Source: Methyloprofundus sp.
GTDB taxonomy: Bacteria; Pseudomonadota; Gammaproteobacteria; Methylococcales; Methylomonadaceae
Direction of reading: 5' to 3'
DNA length: 64,000 nucleotides
Assembly: GCA_012960135.1 (NCBI GenBank)
Contig: DUBW01000043.1
Location: forward strand, 1-64,000
Both the position numbers and the translations under genes were made by a program. The stretch's first letter is position 1. Every line of letters starts with the position of its first letter. The notes beneath the pieces are model-generated. The model was given only the letters and a program-made list of their open reading frames with translations, ran no database searches and had not been told where the DNA came from. Below are positions 1 through 9,574 of this stretch, one piece after another.

Positions 1-183
1 GGGTATAAAGAATGTATATCGCATAAAGGCGGTCCCTTGTAACGTGGCTGGCAATATTAATGTCGGAACAATAGTACCGTAAGAAAAAGTGTATTTAATC
101 TGACCCAACCCAACCCTAAAAAATTGGGTTTGAGTTTGATAGCCGTTATTACTGTGTATCAATTAGCGGTAGGGAGGCAAACT

Positions 184-220
184 AAAAAAGGCGGCATGGT
201 TTTTCCATGTCGCTTTTTTT
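184..220. terminator. Bidirectional hairpin terminator
   Basis: A 9-bp stem (gcggcatgg / ccatgtcgc, one G-U pair) encloses a five-T loop. A-rich and T-rich runs flank it, so it can act in either direction. It lies just beyond the 3' end of the minus-strand GST-like gene and would also stop plus-strand transcription entering from the left. The rest of bases 1-305 shows only a possible 13-codon gene tail at the very edge, which I cannot identify. Confidence 0.7.
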
Positions 221-305
221 GTTAGAGTGTGCCGATAAATAAAAAACTGGAAGAAAACTAATGAAAACAATGCGGTCAGTTCCGAATTGCGAATTAGTTC
301 TGAGC

Positions 306-1004
306 TTAGGGGCAGGTTGAGGGTCCCCTTAATTCTAAAGATGCTGGCTTACCCAGTCTGTTTTCTTCATATGTCTCTAGCCATAATGGATATTTAAGCA
401 TAGCCTTGGAAAATAACTGGCTTTGTAAATGGTGTTTTAGCCAGTTTTTCAAATAAGTATAAGAGCCATCACGGAAGTGTTGTCGATTGACTCGAGAGAA
501 CTGCCGCACAAAAGGTAATAATGCAAAATCAAGCAAGCTGGGTGTAGAGCCCATTAAAAATAGGTGTTGTGACAAGCGTTGTTCTAATGCCTGTATAAAA
601 GGTTCACATTGTAGGCGGCATTCTTCTTCATTATCTTCATGAAAACGTTTGGCACGTTTGTAGCGTTCTAAAGTGGGTTTAAATTGTTGGTCATTTTCAT
701 TAATGATTGTCAGCATTTCAGGCAATGCTTTTGCATCTTCTGCATAAAGTAAATTGTTAGGGTCACTAATATTTAGAGCCCATAACATAATATCTAGACT
801 TTCATCGATAACCTGAGCGTGAGCCTCCGTACCCAACACTAAAACGGGCACTGTGCCTTTTGGGGAAAGCGCTAATAGTTCAGCAGGCTTGTTTTGCATC
901 ACAATAGCGCGAATTAATACGGTTTGTTCAGACATTAAAATGGCAAGTCTGGCGCGCATTGCATAGGGGCAGTTTTGCAGGGAGTACAGTATGGGCTGTG
1001 TCAT
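306..1004 (-). CDS. Glutathione S-transferase family protein
   Basis: Soluble GST-fold protein of about 232 residues. The N-terminal thioredoxin-like half carries the motif NCPYAMRARLA (a CPYA active-site type seen in glutaredoxin-2/SspA-like GSTs) and the GTVPVL cis-proline motif. An all-helical C-terminal half follows. The ORF track begins eight codons upstream, but MTQPILYSLQNCPY is the more family-like start, so I moved the start to the internal ATG. The substrate is unknown. It could serve in glutathione-dependent detoxification, or be a non-enzymatic SspA-like member. It sits 13 bases beyond the stop of the U32-family gene on the same strand, or 36 bases from the chosen start, and may be cotranscribed with it. 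Confidence 0.8.
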   Translation of the reverse strand: MTQPILYSLQNCPYAMRARLAILMSEQTVLIRAIVMQNKPAELLALSPKGTVPVLVLGTEAHAQVIDESLDIMLWALNISDPNNLLYAEDAKALPEMLTIINENDQQFKPTLERYKRAKRFHEDNEEECRLQCEPFIQALEQRLSQHLFLMGSTPSLLDFALLPFVRQFSRVNRQHFRDGSYTYLKNWLKHHLQSQLFSKAMLKYPLWLETYEENRLGKPASLELRGPSTCP

Positions 1005-1040
1005 AAAGAGTGTGCTATTTGTGTACAACCCATGGGCTAT

Positions 1041-3290
1041 TTACAGTCCTTTTCTGTATTGATTGCTAGTCGATAGTGCCACCATTTGGTGAAGGTTTTG
1101 CTGGGCTATCTCATCACCGTTTAGGATATTTTCAAATTGACTAATTAATTGTGCTTTGTCTGGATCTGCTTTAGATCCTGAACCAATGTCAGTGAGATCA
1201 ATAAAAAATTCATCAAATAAATCGCCAAGATCATTCACGATGTCGACATTTAAAAACTGCTCGTCATTATAGATGCTAGGGTAGCCACCTTTTTGTTTAT
1301 CAATGGCAAAAGAAACCCCCTTAGTGTTGGTGATAGTGGTTGATTTTTCGCATTTCAGCATACAGCCATCTTCAATACTGGGTTTGTCACAGCCGACAGT
1401 ACGCTGGAAGAAGCACTGTCTGCTGGTCATCATTAAAATAGGGTGATAAATGCTGTATAACAATTTGAAGTTTTTAGGTCGTGCGATTTTTTTGATTTGT
1501 AAGCGGTTTATTTCGTTTGAAATAAAAGCACCCGCACAGTTTAATTCTTCTTGTAGGGTTAATAAGGCATAGGAATTGGTGGTGTTTAAAAAGGGGCCAG
1601 CAATCCACTCAATGTCCATTTCAAACGCTTTGTATGCAATCCCAGTGTTATTGCTGACAAGTCGTTTGGGACGAACCTGTTCTAAAATCCGTACTGATTC
1701 GTCATAATCTTTGCCAATTAAAACTGCAGGGAACCACGGAATTAAACGTGGATTATTTAATAAAATATCGATGTGTTTATTGCAGCCTTTTTTTAGACTT
1801 TCAGGTAATTTGAAATACACATCTGCATCGGTTAAATCACATAAGAATAGATCTTTTATATCGGCTATTAAAATTGATAAGCTCGGCTTGTCAGAGAGTT
1901 TTTTGTGCTTAACTAATTCGGGAATATCGACGTGAGGAATTATTTTGGCAGAATTATTGAGTAATAAAGTCGCTTGGTTTTTAAGTGTGGTTACTTCCTT
2001 AAAGGGAACGCTTAAATTTTCACCCAAGGCCGTGCAATTAAAATCATTAATGTCAAAATTATTGAAAGCAAAGTTTTTGAATGATTTCTCTAAGGCAGTC
2101 TGATTAATGGGTGATTGCTGGGCAGGGCTTAGTGTGGATTCTGTTTGTAGCGTATGCGTTTTATCGTTATCACCTACGATGATAATTAAGCTTAATGGTT
2201 CGTTCAGATGGCCTGAAAAAGATAAAGAAATACTTGGTTTGGCAATGCTAAGGTCTTTTATTTTTTCAGCAAGTTCATCACCCAGAAGGTTTTTTTGCTG
2301 ATAATGATTGTTCTTAACTTGCTCGATATCTTTTAATAAAACCACTTTACTTTCTTTTACCGCATGTTTAAGGCTGTAATCACGCGGGCTGTCGATAAAC
2401 ATATCTTTGGTGAGATTACCGGTTAAAAAAGAGTTGGTAAAGTCGCGGTTAAAAACATGATGTAAGTTAGAATCATCATTTTGTAATTGTCCCGACTGTT
2501 CAAACGTGTCGATTTGTTTACGCCAAGTGTCAACGACGGTATAGACATAGTGTGCATTTTTGATTCGACCTTCAACTTTTAGAGAGTCAACCCCTGCATC
2601 AACGAGTGCCGGAAGATCAAAATAGGCAGAATTATCTTTTAGGTTAAGAGGATAGATATTACCTGTTTCTGTCACTTCATATTCATCGCGACAGGCTTGG
2701 CTGCAACTGCCACGGTTGCCCGAGTTACCTACGCTCACTGAGCTAGAATAGCACTGACCAGAAAAAGCTACGCACAAAGCACCATGTACAAAAACTTCGC
2801 TTAACAGGTCATGTTGATGGGCAACTGAGGTTAGTGATTTTATTTCGTTGATATTAAGTTCTCGCGACAAGTTAAGTCGTGTTGCGCCTAATTTTGCAAG
2901 AAACTTAATTTGCCCTTCGTTATGTGTTGTTAGCTGTGTTGAAGCGTGAACATTTAACGTAGGGAAGTGTTTTTTTACTAAATTGAAAACGCCCAAATCT
3001 TGCACGATAATACCATCGATTTTGGTGTTAACGAGTTTGTTTAGAATCTTAATTAAACTCGCCATTTCTTGCTCTAAAATAACCACGTTTAGGGTCAGAA
3101 ATACCTCACAATCGTACTGGTGAGCGAGGCGTAAAATTCCATCTAAATCGTCAAAAGACAAATTAGATGCTCTGTTGCGAGCATTGAAATTAACTAAACC
3201 ACAATACACGGCATTAGCACCTGCAATAACGGCTGCTTTAATGGATTCAACATCGCCGCCAGGCGATAATAATTCAATTTTTTTATTCAT
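1041..3290 (-). CDS. U32 family peptidase / RlhA-like 23S rRNA hydroxylation protein
   Basis: A 749-residue U32-family protein. The N-terminal TIM-barrel region opens with ELLSPGGDVESIKAA and contains the family block VHGALCVAFSGQC, followed by GNRGSCSQACRDEY. The clustered cysteines are those that bind an iron-sulfur cluster in related U32 proteins (UbiU/UbiV, TrhP, RlhA). A second cysteine-rich block near residue 640 (CFFQRTVGC...GCMLKC) corresponds to the C-terminal extension of YdcP/RlhA. E. coli RlhA, about 650 residues, is needed for hydroxylation of 23S rRNA C2501. The overall layout is closest to that protein, but this one is about 100 residues longer, so exact orthology is unproven. 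Annotation as a protease would be misleading. Confidence 0.75.
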   Translation of the reverse strand: MNKKIELLSPGGDVESIKAAVIAGANAVYCGLVNFNARNRASNLSFDDLDGILRLAHQYDCEVFLTLNVVILEQEMASLIKILNKLVNTKIDGIIVQDLGVFNLVKKHFPTLNVHASTQLTTHNEGQIKFLAKLGATRLNLSRELNINEIKSLTSVAHQHDLLSEVFVHGALCVAFSGQCYSSSVSVGNSGNRGSCSQACRDEYEVTETGNIYPLNLKDNSAYFDLPALVDAGVDSLKVEGRIKNAHYVYTVVDTWRKQIDTFEQSGQLQNDDSNLHHVFNRDFTNSFLTGNLTKDMFIDSPRDYSLKHAVKESKVVLLKDIEQVKNNHYQQKNLLGDELAEKIKDLSIAKPSISLSFSGHLNEPLSLIIIVGDNDKTHTLQTESTLSPAQQSPINQTALEKSFKNFAFNNFDINDFNCTALGENLSVPFKEVTTLKNQATLLLNNSAKIIPHVDIPELVKHKKLSDKPSLSILIADIKDLFLCDLTDADVYFKLPESLKKGCNKHIDILLNNPRLIPWFPAVLIGKDYDESVRILEQVRPKRLVSNNTGIAYKAFEMDIEWIAGPFLNTTNSYALLTLQEELNCAGAFISNEINRLQIKKIARPKNFKLLYSIYHPILMMTSRQCFFQRTVGCDKPSIEDGCMLKCEKSTTITNTKGVSFAIDKQKGGYPSIYNDEQFLNVDIVNDLGDLFDEFFIDLTDIGSGSKADPDKAQLISQFENILNGDEIAQQNLHQMVALSTSNQYRKGL

Positions 3291-3626
3291 CTTGCGGCTC
3301 AGTAATGATAGAAAGTGACTAACAAGTCAGTTTAATGCGGGTTTATAATGGGAGCTAACCATAATACTATGCATTAAAGTTAGAGTTTGTTTACTACTTA
3401 TAGTGGTTCTAATTCTCCCCGTTCCTGAAAGGTAGATGACTTCAAATACTTTTTTGTAATACAGACTCAAAAAAACTCTCAAGCGTGAATCAGGGGGTTA
3501 GCCCGCTTGATTTTTAATGTGACTACAAAACAAGATTTAGCATAAGCGGGGATAATAGCATATTGTTTTCTTCTATTACTTACAAGGGAAAACAAGAGAT
3601 AAAAAAAGGAGTCAGTGCCCTATCTA
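3291..3626. other. Intergenic stretch without a recognisable gene
   Basis: No convincing coding frame on either strand. A weak 7-bp inverted pair (tcaagcg / cgcttga) near 3478-3512 has a long loop and no T-run, so I do not call it a terminator. The stretch separates the U32 start from the 3' end of the truncated efflux gene. Confidence 0.5.
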
Positions 3627-4961
3627 CTAAAGTTTCCATCCTTTCCAATAAGAATAAATGGTGGGGAAAACAATTAAGACCAACAGTAATGTCGAGGCCA
3701 TACCGCCTACCATCGGCGCAGCAATTCGCTTCACGACATCGGCCCCTGTGCCTGTTCGCCATAAAATAGGTGTTAGCCCTATTAATGTGGTCATACCACT
3801 CATCAGCTTGGGTCGTATACGACGTGCTGCACCATCAACAATGGTTTCGGTAAGATCCTGTTGGGTGTGTAAACGATTGTCAGCTATGCGCTGGCGATAG
3901 CTTAAATCCAGATAGAGCAACATCAATATGCCCATTTCGGCGGCCAGTCCTGCCAGTGCAATCATACCAACCCAGACGGCAATGCTCAGATTGTATTCCA
4001 GTAAATATAATAGCCAAACGGCACCGATCAGTGAAAAAGGAATGGCTAATAAAATAATCAGGGTTTCGACTAGTGAGCCGTGATTAATAAATAGCATAAG
4101 GAAGACAATCAATAAGGTGACGGGAACCAGTATTTTGAGTGTTTCTTTAACCCGCTCATAGTATTTAAACTGCCCAGCCCACTCGACTCTGACACCTTGT
4201 GCCAGAGTTACTTTTTCATCAACAACCTGTTGGGCTACGGTAACATAATCGACAAAGCTAATATCTTTGACATCAACAAATATCAATGAGACCAGTTCTC
4301 CTGCTTCATTTCGAAGCATGGGCGGACCATTGATAAATTCAAGTTTGCTTAATTGACTCAAAGGAACGTGTGCACCACTGGGTGTTGGTACCAGGACTTG
4401 TTTCAAGGCTTCGGGATTGTCACGAAAATCACGGGCATAACGTAAATTGATGTCATAACGTTCGCGTCCTTCAATGGTTTTTGACACCGTCAATCCACCA
4501 ACAGCGGCGCTAAGCACTTCTTGCACATCATCGACAGTTAAGCCATAACGGGCGATTTTATCCCTGTCGATGCTGAAATCAATATAATAACCACCGGTTA
4601 ACCGTTCGGCAAAAGCGCTACGGGTATGAGGTGCTGTTCGTTCATCATTTAGCAAGGCGTGTTCGATAGCGACTGCACTGGCCTCAATATCGTCCAGATT
4701 GTCACCAAAGACTTTAATGCCCAGCCCTGAACGAATACCTGTCGCCAGCATTTCAGTGCGGGTCTGGATAGGCATCCACCAGATATTAGGCATACCGGGG
4801 TATTGTAATTTCTGATCCATTTCGGCAATCAGCTGGTCCCAGGTCATCCCTATACGCCATTGATCTTTGGGTTTTAGGGTGATGACCGTTTCAACCATGG
4901 ATAAAGGAGCCGGGTCAGTTGGGCCAGCGCCGAGTTTACGATGGTAGTGGCGAAGTGGCAC
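3627..4961 (-). pseudogene. 5'-truncated CusA/CzcA heavy-metal RND efflux pump
   Basis: The frame encodes only the C-terminal ~435 residues of a roughly 1,040-residue inner-membrane RND pump of the CusA/CzcA type, which exports metal cations by proton antiport with CusBC-like partners. Family-like sequence begins at PTDPAPLSMVETVI and runs to a normal end (PTIYSYWKGWKL), including the last transmembrane bundle (LLIVFLMLFINHGSLVETL). The first ~10 residues of the ORF (MPLRHYHRK) do not belong to the family and come from the adjoining IS-like sequence. The N-terminal half, both upstream transmembrane segments and any membrane-fusion partner gene are missing. It cannot make a working pump. Confidence 0.85.
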
Positions 4962-5095
4962 GTACGCAGGACGTCTGGGGCGCCGAAGGCATTAGCGGTC
5001 GCGTTAAGTTTTTGCCGCTTGCTTGGGCTGGGATGCCCAAAACAAGCTTTCGCAAAAATAGCGACTCCCCGTGGTTCCATTGGTTCGCTAATAGC
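4962..5095 (-). mobile_element. Transposase 3'-end remnant, second copy near 50.5 kb
   Basis: Read on the minus strand, this segment matches 50508-50592 in the opposite orientation, sharing stretches such as tttgcgaaagct and ttttgggcatcc. The 50.5-kb copy adjoins a decayed IS transposase C-terminus (motif FEAVQWW), so both are best explained as remnants of the same IS 3' end. Here it abuts the broken cusA frame, which suggests that insertion and deletion removed the pump's 5' half. The ORF-track lines at 4874-5080 are fragments of this junction. Confidence 0.6.
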
Positions 5096-5152
5096 TGAAT
5101 AGCGTTACTCTCTCTTACTCTCTGCTTGCTAATAAGGCTTTGAAATAAGATA

Positions 5153-5806
5153 TTATCTCAGGCATTTCTGGTCATTGTGTTGTGGGTTATTGACCCAGTT
5201 ACTTACCGGCTTAAGTTCTATGTTCTGGTATGCATCGCTTATTAATAGTTGTTCTGTGGTTTGCAGAAGCGCTTGTTTATTTAACCAGTCTTTATAATGC
5301 TGACTATCTATGACAGCAGGCATTCGCTTGTGTATGGGTTTTATCAACTCATTAGCTGACCGGGTAATAATGCTACAGCTATAAATAGTTTCTGTACCAT
5401 GCTCCCAGTATTCCCAGAGTCCAGCGAAGGTAATTAGTTGATTGTCTTTACGGCTAATACAGTAGGCCTGTTTACCATGCTTGGACTGTTTCCATTCATA
5501 AAATCCGTTTGCTAGTATCAGGCAACGGCGCTGTTTATATGCTGTTCTGAATGCAGGTTTTTCGGCTAGTGTTTCTGCACGAGCATTGATTAAATGATGG
5601 CTGACTTTGTTGTCTTGAGACCAGTGTGGAATTAACCCCCAGTATAAATTAACTGCTTTATAGCCGTCATTATCCAGCTTGACGATGGTAAGTATTTTTT
5701 GCCCTGGGGGGATGTTGTAGCTCGTTTCATAGTGTGGCAATCCTGGTAACTGAAAAGTGTCTATCAGCTGTTCTGGACTCACTGTTAAGTAAAATCGACC
5801 ACACAT
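5153..5806 (-). CDS. yedK: SOS response-associated peptidase (SRAP/HMCES family)
   Basis: A 217-residue SRAP protein. After removal of the initiator Met, Cys2 (MCGRFYLT) becomes N-terminal and crosslinks abasic sites in single-stranded DNA as a thiazolidine; this is established for E. coli YedK and human HMCES. The other hallmarks are present: NARAET, the glutamate in GFYEW, and the histidine in HKRMP. It shields abasic sites during replication. The gene stands alone between IS debris and the def operon, and no SOS box was recognised upstream. Length is normal for the family. Confidence 0.92.
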   Translation of the reverse strand: MCGRFYLTVSPEQLIDTFQLPGLPHYETSYNIPPGQKILTIVKLDNDGYKAVNLYWGLIPHWSQDNKVSHHLINARAETLAEKPAFRTAYKQRRCLILANGFYEWKQSKHGKQAYCISRKDNQLITFAGLWEYWEHGTETIYSCSIITRSANELIKPIHKRMPAVIDSQHYKDWLNKQALLQTTEQLLISDAYQNIELKPVSNWVNNPQHNDQKCLR

Positions 5807-5951
5807 AAATATCTCAGCTTAATATCAATAGCAAGCTTCATTGTAATTGATACGGAAAATAAGGGCGGTATGTTTTTATAGCGATGAATTTCAGCCCTCG
5901 GTTTCAACACAAGCAAGACTGATCCCTTATAAAGGAGGTCGGGCTTTTTTA

Positions 5952-6118
5952 TTATGGCCTTGTTATCAAGTCCATCCTAATTTCCTCACCATTAAAGGGT
6001 TGTTGTAAACAGCAAGGCAGCAACCCCAACAATACAGCTTCATCTGCTACATTATCAAAAGGAATGCGACCATTATCTATTGTCTTAGCTGCATGTCTAA
6101 CCCTCGGTAGTTTCAATA
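5952..6118 (-). other. Short unassigned reading frame, possible gene remnant
   Basis: A minus-strand frame of about 54 codons between stops, too short for the ORF track, reads with protein-like composition (for example RIPFDNVADEAVLL and QQPFNGEEIRMDL). It ends in TAA and has no convincing start or ribosome site. I do not recognise the family. It may be the tail of a lost gene. The remaining part of 5807-6185 holds the def leader and nothing else I can support. Confidence 0.3.
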
Positions 6119-6185
6119 GTCGTTTAGGTTTTGTCCAAATTCATATAAAATTCCATGCATAAATAATTATAGTTAGGAGAGTTTA

Positions 6186-6689
6186 GTGGGTATTTTGTCA
6201 ATTCTTGAGTTCCCTGATCCGCGTTTGCGTACTGTTGCAGAGCCTGTGAAGAAGGTTGATAAAGCGATCAAGAGCCTGGTTAATGATATGCTAGAGACTA
6301 TGTATGAGGCGCGTGGCGTGGGTTTGGCGGCCACTCAGGTGAATGTACATAAGCGTATTATCGTTATTGATACCAGTGAAGATAAAAACCATCCGCTCTG
6401 TTTAATCAATCCTGAGATTATTGAGCAGACGGGGAAAGAAGAGTCTGATGAAGGCTGTTTATCAGTGCCGGGTGTTTTCGAGCCTGTGCAACGCGCTGAA
6501 GAGATTAAGGTGAGTGCATTAGATAAAGATGGGAAGTTGTTTGAAATAGAAACGGGGGGGTTATTATCAGTCTGTATACAGCATGAAATGGATCACTTGC
6601 TAGGTAAACTATTTGTCGATTACCTGTCGCCTTTAAAGCGTCAAAGAATTAAAAAGAAAATGAATAAGTTACATAAAAGAGAAAAATAA
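6186..6689 (+). CDS. def: Peptide deformylase
   Basis: Removes the N-formyl group from nascent polypeptides in the cytosol. All three catalytic motifs are present: GVGLAATQ near residue 45, EGCLSVP near residue 90 (metal-binding Cys) and QHEMDHL near residue 132 (HExxH, two metal histidines and the catalytic Glu). Length (167 aa) is standard. Translation starts at GTG, preceded by taggaga at good spacing. fmt follows after four bases, so def and fmt are cotranscribed as usual; the pair adds and removes the formyl group. Confidence 0.96.
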   Translation: MGILSILEFPDPRLRTVAEPVKKVDKAIKSLVNDMLETMYEARGVGLAATQVNVHKRIIVIDTSEDKNHPLCLINPEIIEQTGKEESDEGCLSVPGVFEPVQRAEEIKVSALDKDGKLFEIETGGLLSVCIQHEMDHLLGKLFVDYLSPLKRQRIKKKMNKLHKREK

Positions 6690-6693
6690 ACAG

Positions 6694-7617
6694 ATGAGAA
6701 TTATTTTTTCGGGAACACCTGAGTTTGCAGTTCCAGCATTACAAATGTTACTCGACTCTAAGCATGAGGTGGTTGCGGTTTATACTCAACCAGACAGGCC
6801 GGCTGGGCGTGGGCGGAAATTACAGGCTGGCCCGGTTAAGAGCCTGGCATTAAACGCAGACATTCCTGTGTTTCAACCAGGCAACCTGAAGCAGGAAGCC
6901 GATATTGTCCAATTAAAAAGCCTGAATGCTGATTTAATGGTGGTTGTGGCTTATGGGTTAATTTTATCTCAGGAAGTCATAGATATTCCCAGGCTGGGTT
7001 GTATTAATATCCACGGTTCTTTGTTACCTCGCTGGCGTGGGGCCGCGCCAATTAATCGCGCGATTATGGCTGGTGATAAAGAAACCGGTGTTACCATTAT
7101 GCGCGTAGTCAAGAAGCTGGATGCCGGCGATATGTTGCATAAAACAGCATCTACCATTGGTGAGCATGAAACCGCGAGTGAATTACATGATCGCATGAAA
7201 GTTATGGGGGCAGAGGGCTTGCGCAAAACATTAGAGTTGATGCAGGCTAATCAGTTACAGCCTGAAAAACAGAATGAAGCATTAGTCACTTATGCACATA
7301 AGCTGGAAAAAAGTGAGTCAGTGTTAGATTGGACCGGATCCGCGCTTGAATTGTCTAGACAGATACGTGGCTTAAATGCTTGGCCGGTGGCACAGACAAA
7401 ATTGCAGGATAAGATTATGCGTGTATGGCGTGCCGAAGTGATAGACGGCAGTAATCGTGTTACCCCCGGCTTGATTTTAAATGATGAGAAGCATATAGAT
7501 GTAGGTACAGGGGATGGTGTCTTGCGTTTGCTGGAGATTCAGATGCCTGGAAAAAAACGTATGCAGGCAACAGATTTTTTAAATGCGCATCATGTTGCAG
7601 GGGTGCAGCTGAGTTAA
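6694..7617 (+). CDS. fmt: Methionyl-tRNA formyltransferase
   Basis: Transfers a formyl group from 10-formyl-THF to initiator Met-tRNA. The 307-residue sequence starts MRIIFSGTPEFAVPAL. It has the catalytic block NIHGSLLPRWRGAAPI (Asn/His pair of the formyltransferase fold) and a C-terminal OB-fold beginning near residue 205 (QIRGLNAWPVAQT). It lies four bases after def and is followed by a 132-base gap to rsmB. Confidence 0.96.
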   Translation: MRIIFSGTPEFAVPALQMLLDSKHEVVAVYTQPDRPAGRGRKLQAGPVKSLALNADIPVFQPGNLKQEADIVQLKSLNADLMVVVAYGLILSQEVIDIPRLGCINIHGSLLPRWRGAAPINRAIMAGDKETGVTIMRVVKKLDAGDMLHKTASTIGEHETASELHDRMKVMGAEGLRKTLELMQANQLQPEKQNEALVTYAHKLEKSESVLDWTGSALELSRQIRGLNAWPVAQTKLQDKIMRVWRAEVIDGSNRVTPGLILNDEKHIDVGTGDGVLRLLEIQMPGKKRMQATDFLNAHHVAGVQLS

Positions 7618-7749
7618 ATGGCATTTCTTGGCAAGCAAAAATGGAGTGCAATCGCTTTAGCTATGGCTGTTATAAGAACCAGGCTGAAGCTTTTCTACCC
7701 TGCTTGTTAGTGTGTAGGTTACGTCCATCAATAGTAAAGGAAAGATGAA

Positions 7750-9033
7750 TTGAATTCTCGCTTAGTAGCAGCAAATATTATCGTAAAAGTGTTGACAGGC
7801 AAGTCCTTGACAGCGGCACTTGAAGAGGCATGGAGTCAGGTTGATGATATGCAGGAAAAAGCGTTTATACAGGCTTTATGCTATGGCACAATTAGGCAAT
7901 ATTATCGGCTGGAATTTATTCTGAACCAATTAGTCAATAAGCCTATTAAGGACAAAGATATTCAGATTAAAGCTTTAGCATTACTGGGTTTGTATCAGCT
8001 GAATTATATGCGAGTTAAAGATCATGCGGCGGTTTCTGAGACGGTAGCGGTGATGAAAAAAAAGCAGTGGGCAAAGTCATTGCTGAATGCCGTGTTGAGG
8101 CGGTATTTACGTGAACAGGATGAATTGGAGGCACTGGCTGATAAGCACGTTGCTTATGCGCATCCTGACTGGATGATTAAGGCGGTTAAAGCAGATTGGG
8201 AAAGTGAGGGCAAGCAAATTCTGCTGGAAAACAATCAGGCACCTCCGATGAGCTTGCGTGTCAATAAGCGCTTTTGTCAACGCGATGATTATCTAAAATT
8301 GCTGGCAGAGCAAGAAATAGCAGCCAATGCTCTTGAATTTTCGGCTCAGGGCATTATTTTAACTGAGCCTGTGATGGTGGATAAGTTGCCTAACTTTGCT
8401 GCAGGCTGGGTGTCAGTTCAAGATGCAGCGGCGCAATTGGCGGCAGAGCTTCTTGATGCACAGCCTGGAGACAGTGTGCTAGATGTTTGTGCTGCACCGG
8501 GTGGCAAGACTGCGCATATTCTGGAATATCAGCCTGAAATTAAAAGCATGCTGGCAATAGATATTGATGACAAGCGGCTGGCAAGAGTAAATGAAAATTT
8601 AACTCGATTGGGGCTCGACGCTAGCTTGTTGGCTGCTGATGCGACACAACCTGAAAGTTGGTGGGATGGTGCTGTATTCGAGCGCATTTTACTGGATGCG
8701 CCGTGTTCTGCTTTAGGGGTTGTGCGCCGGCATCCGGATATTAAGTTACTGCGCCGCTCTGAAGACATTGCTCAGCTAAAAGCGTTGCAGCAAGAAATTT
8801 TGCAGGCTGTATGGAAGTTGCTGGCCCCGGGTGGAATATTGCTTTATGCAACCTGTTCAATTTTAAAGCAGGAAAATGAATCTCAGATTGAGCATTTTTT
8901 GCAACAACATGATGATGCGCAAGAATTACCGATAGAAGCTGGCTGGGGAGTTGACCGGCCATTTGGCAGGCAGATATTAACGGGTAGCCATTTCATGGAT
9001 GGTTTTTATTATGCGCGTTTGCAAAAAAAGTAA
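7750..9033 (+). CDS. rsmB: 16S rRNA m5C967 methyltransferase
   Basis: SAM-dependent cytosine-5 methyltransferase, 427 aa. The N-terminal NusB-like domain occupies residues ~1-135, and the Rossmann methyltransferase domain starts near VLDVCAAPGGKTAHIL. Both catalytic cysteines are visible: DAPCSALG (about Cys319) and YATCSIL (about Cys369). The start is TTG, chosen because the frame gives a family-like N-terminus and aagga lies about eight bases upstream. An ATG five bases before it reads ATG AAT TGA in another frame, so its stop overlaps the TTG start. It continues the def-fmt transcription unit and overlaps the next gene. Confidence 0.93.
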   Translation: MNSRLVAANIIVKVLTGKSLTAALEEAWSQVDDMQEKAFIQALCYGTIRQYYRLEFILNQLVNKPIKDKDIQIKALALLGLYQLNYMRVKDHAAVSETVAVMKKKQWAKSLLNAVLRRYLREQDELEALADKHVAYAHPDWMIKAVKADWESEGKQILLENNQAPPMSLRVNKRFCQRDDYLKLLAEQEIAANALEFSAQGIILTEPVMVDKLPNFAAGWVSVQDAAAQLAAELLDAQPGDSVLDVCAAPGGKTAHILEYQPEIKSMLAIDIDDKRLARVNENLTRLGLDASLLAADATQPESWWDGAVFERILLDAPCSALGVVRRHPDIKLLRRSEDIAQLKALQQEILQAVWKLLAPGGILLYATCSILKQENESQIEHFLQQHDDAQELPIEAGWGVDRPFGRQILTGSHFMDGFYYARLQKK

Positions 9034-9574
9034 AACGCTGGCCTTGTATGGTCTGGTCATGCTACTTTGGGCGGGGCCTGCTTGCTATGTAGGGAGGCAG
9101 TATGTCGAAATTAAGCAGGCACAGTTACGATTGCAAGATAATAAAGCCAGGCTTAGCATTAAACTGGATTTTCAGTTGAGCCCTAGTGCGGAAGATGCTT
9201 TGTATAGTGGGATACCTTTATATTGGGATGTCTCAATAGTGCTTAAGCAGCAGCGTGACTTTTGGGACAAAACTTTGAGTGCCCGCACGTATCGATATAG
9301 CCTGGCCTACTATACGTTGCTGAATAATTTTCGCGTAAAGGATGAGCATAAAAAAGCATTTAGGCGCTTTTCCAGTCTGCAAGATGCATTACGATATATG
9401 CAGCATTTTGAGACTGAGGAGATGCCATTAACAGGCTATGTTGCAAATCAATGTATTATTAGTGTGTTAAACATATCGTTTGATAAGGAAATGCTGCCAG
9501 CACCCCTACGGCCTATTGCTTACTTTGATGAGCAGTGGAATCTGTCGACAAATGAGAGGCAATGGTGCGAATAA
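8999..9574 (+). CDS. DUF4390 domain-containing protein
   Basis: A 191-residue protein with an N-terminal hydrophobic segment (LALYGLVMLLWAGPACYVG) that looks like a signal anchor, followed by a mostly beta domain (LDFQLSPSAEDALYSGIPLYWDVSI) typical of DUF4390. The family sits between rsmB and ntrY in many gammaproteobacteria and has no established function; an envelope role is inference. Its start overlaps the end of rsmB by 35 bases, and its end overlaps the start of ntrY by 13 bases, so translation is probably coupled through rsmB, DUF4390 and ntrY. Confidence 0.8.
   Translation: MVFIMRVCKKSKTLALYGLVMLLWAGPACYVGRQYVEIKQAQLRLQDNKARLSIKLDFQLSPSAEDALYSGIPLYWDVSIVLKQQRDFWDKTLSARTYRYSLAYYTLLNNFRVKDEHKKAFRRFSSLQDALRYMQHFETEEMPLTGYVANQCIISVLNISFDKEMLPAPLRPIAYFDEQWNLSTNERQWCE

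Noticed and set aside
1711-2301. Two plus-strand ORFs within the U32 gene
   Set aside because: Shadows of the well-supported minus-strand U32-family frame.
3478-3512. Terminator in the gap before the truncated cusA
   Set aside because: Only a 7-bp stem with a loop of about 18 bases and no T-run after it.
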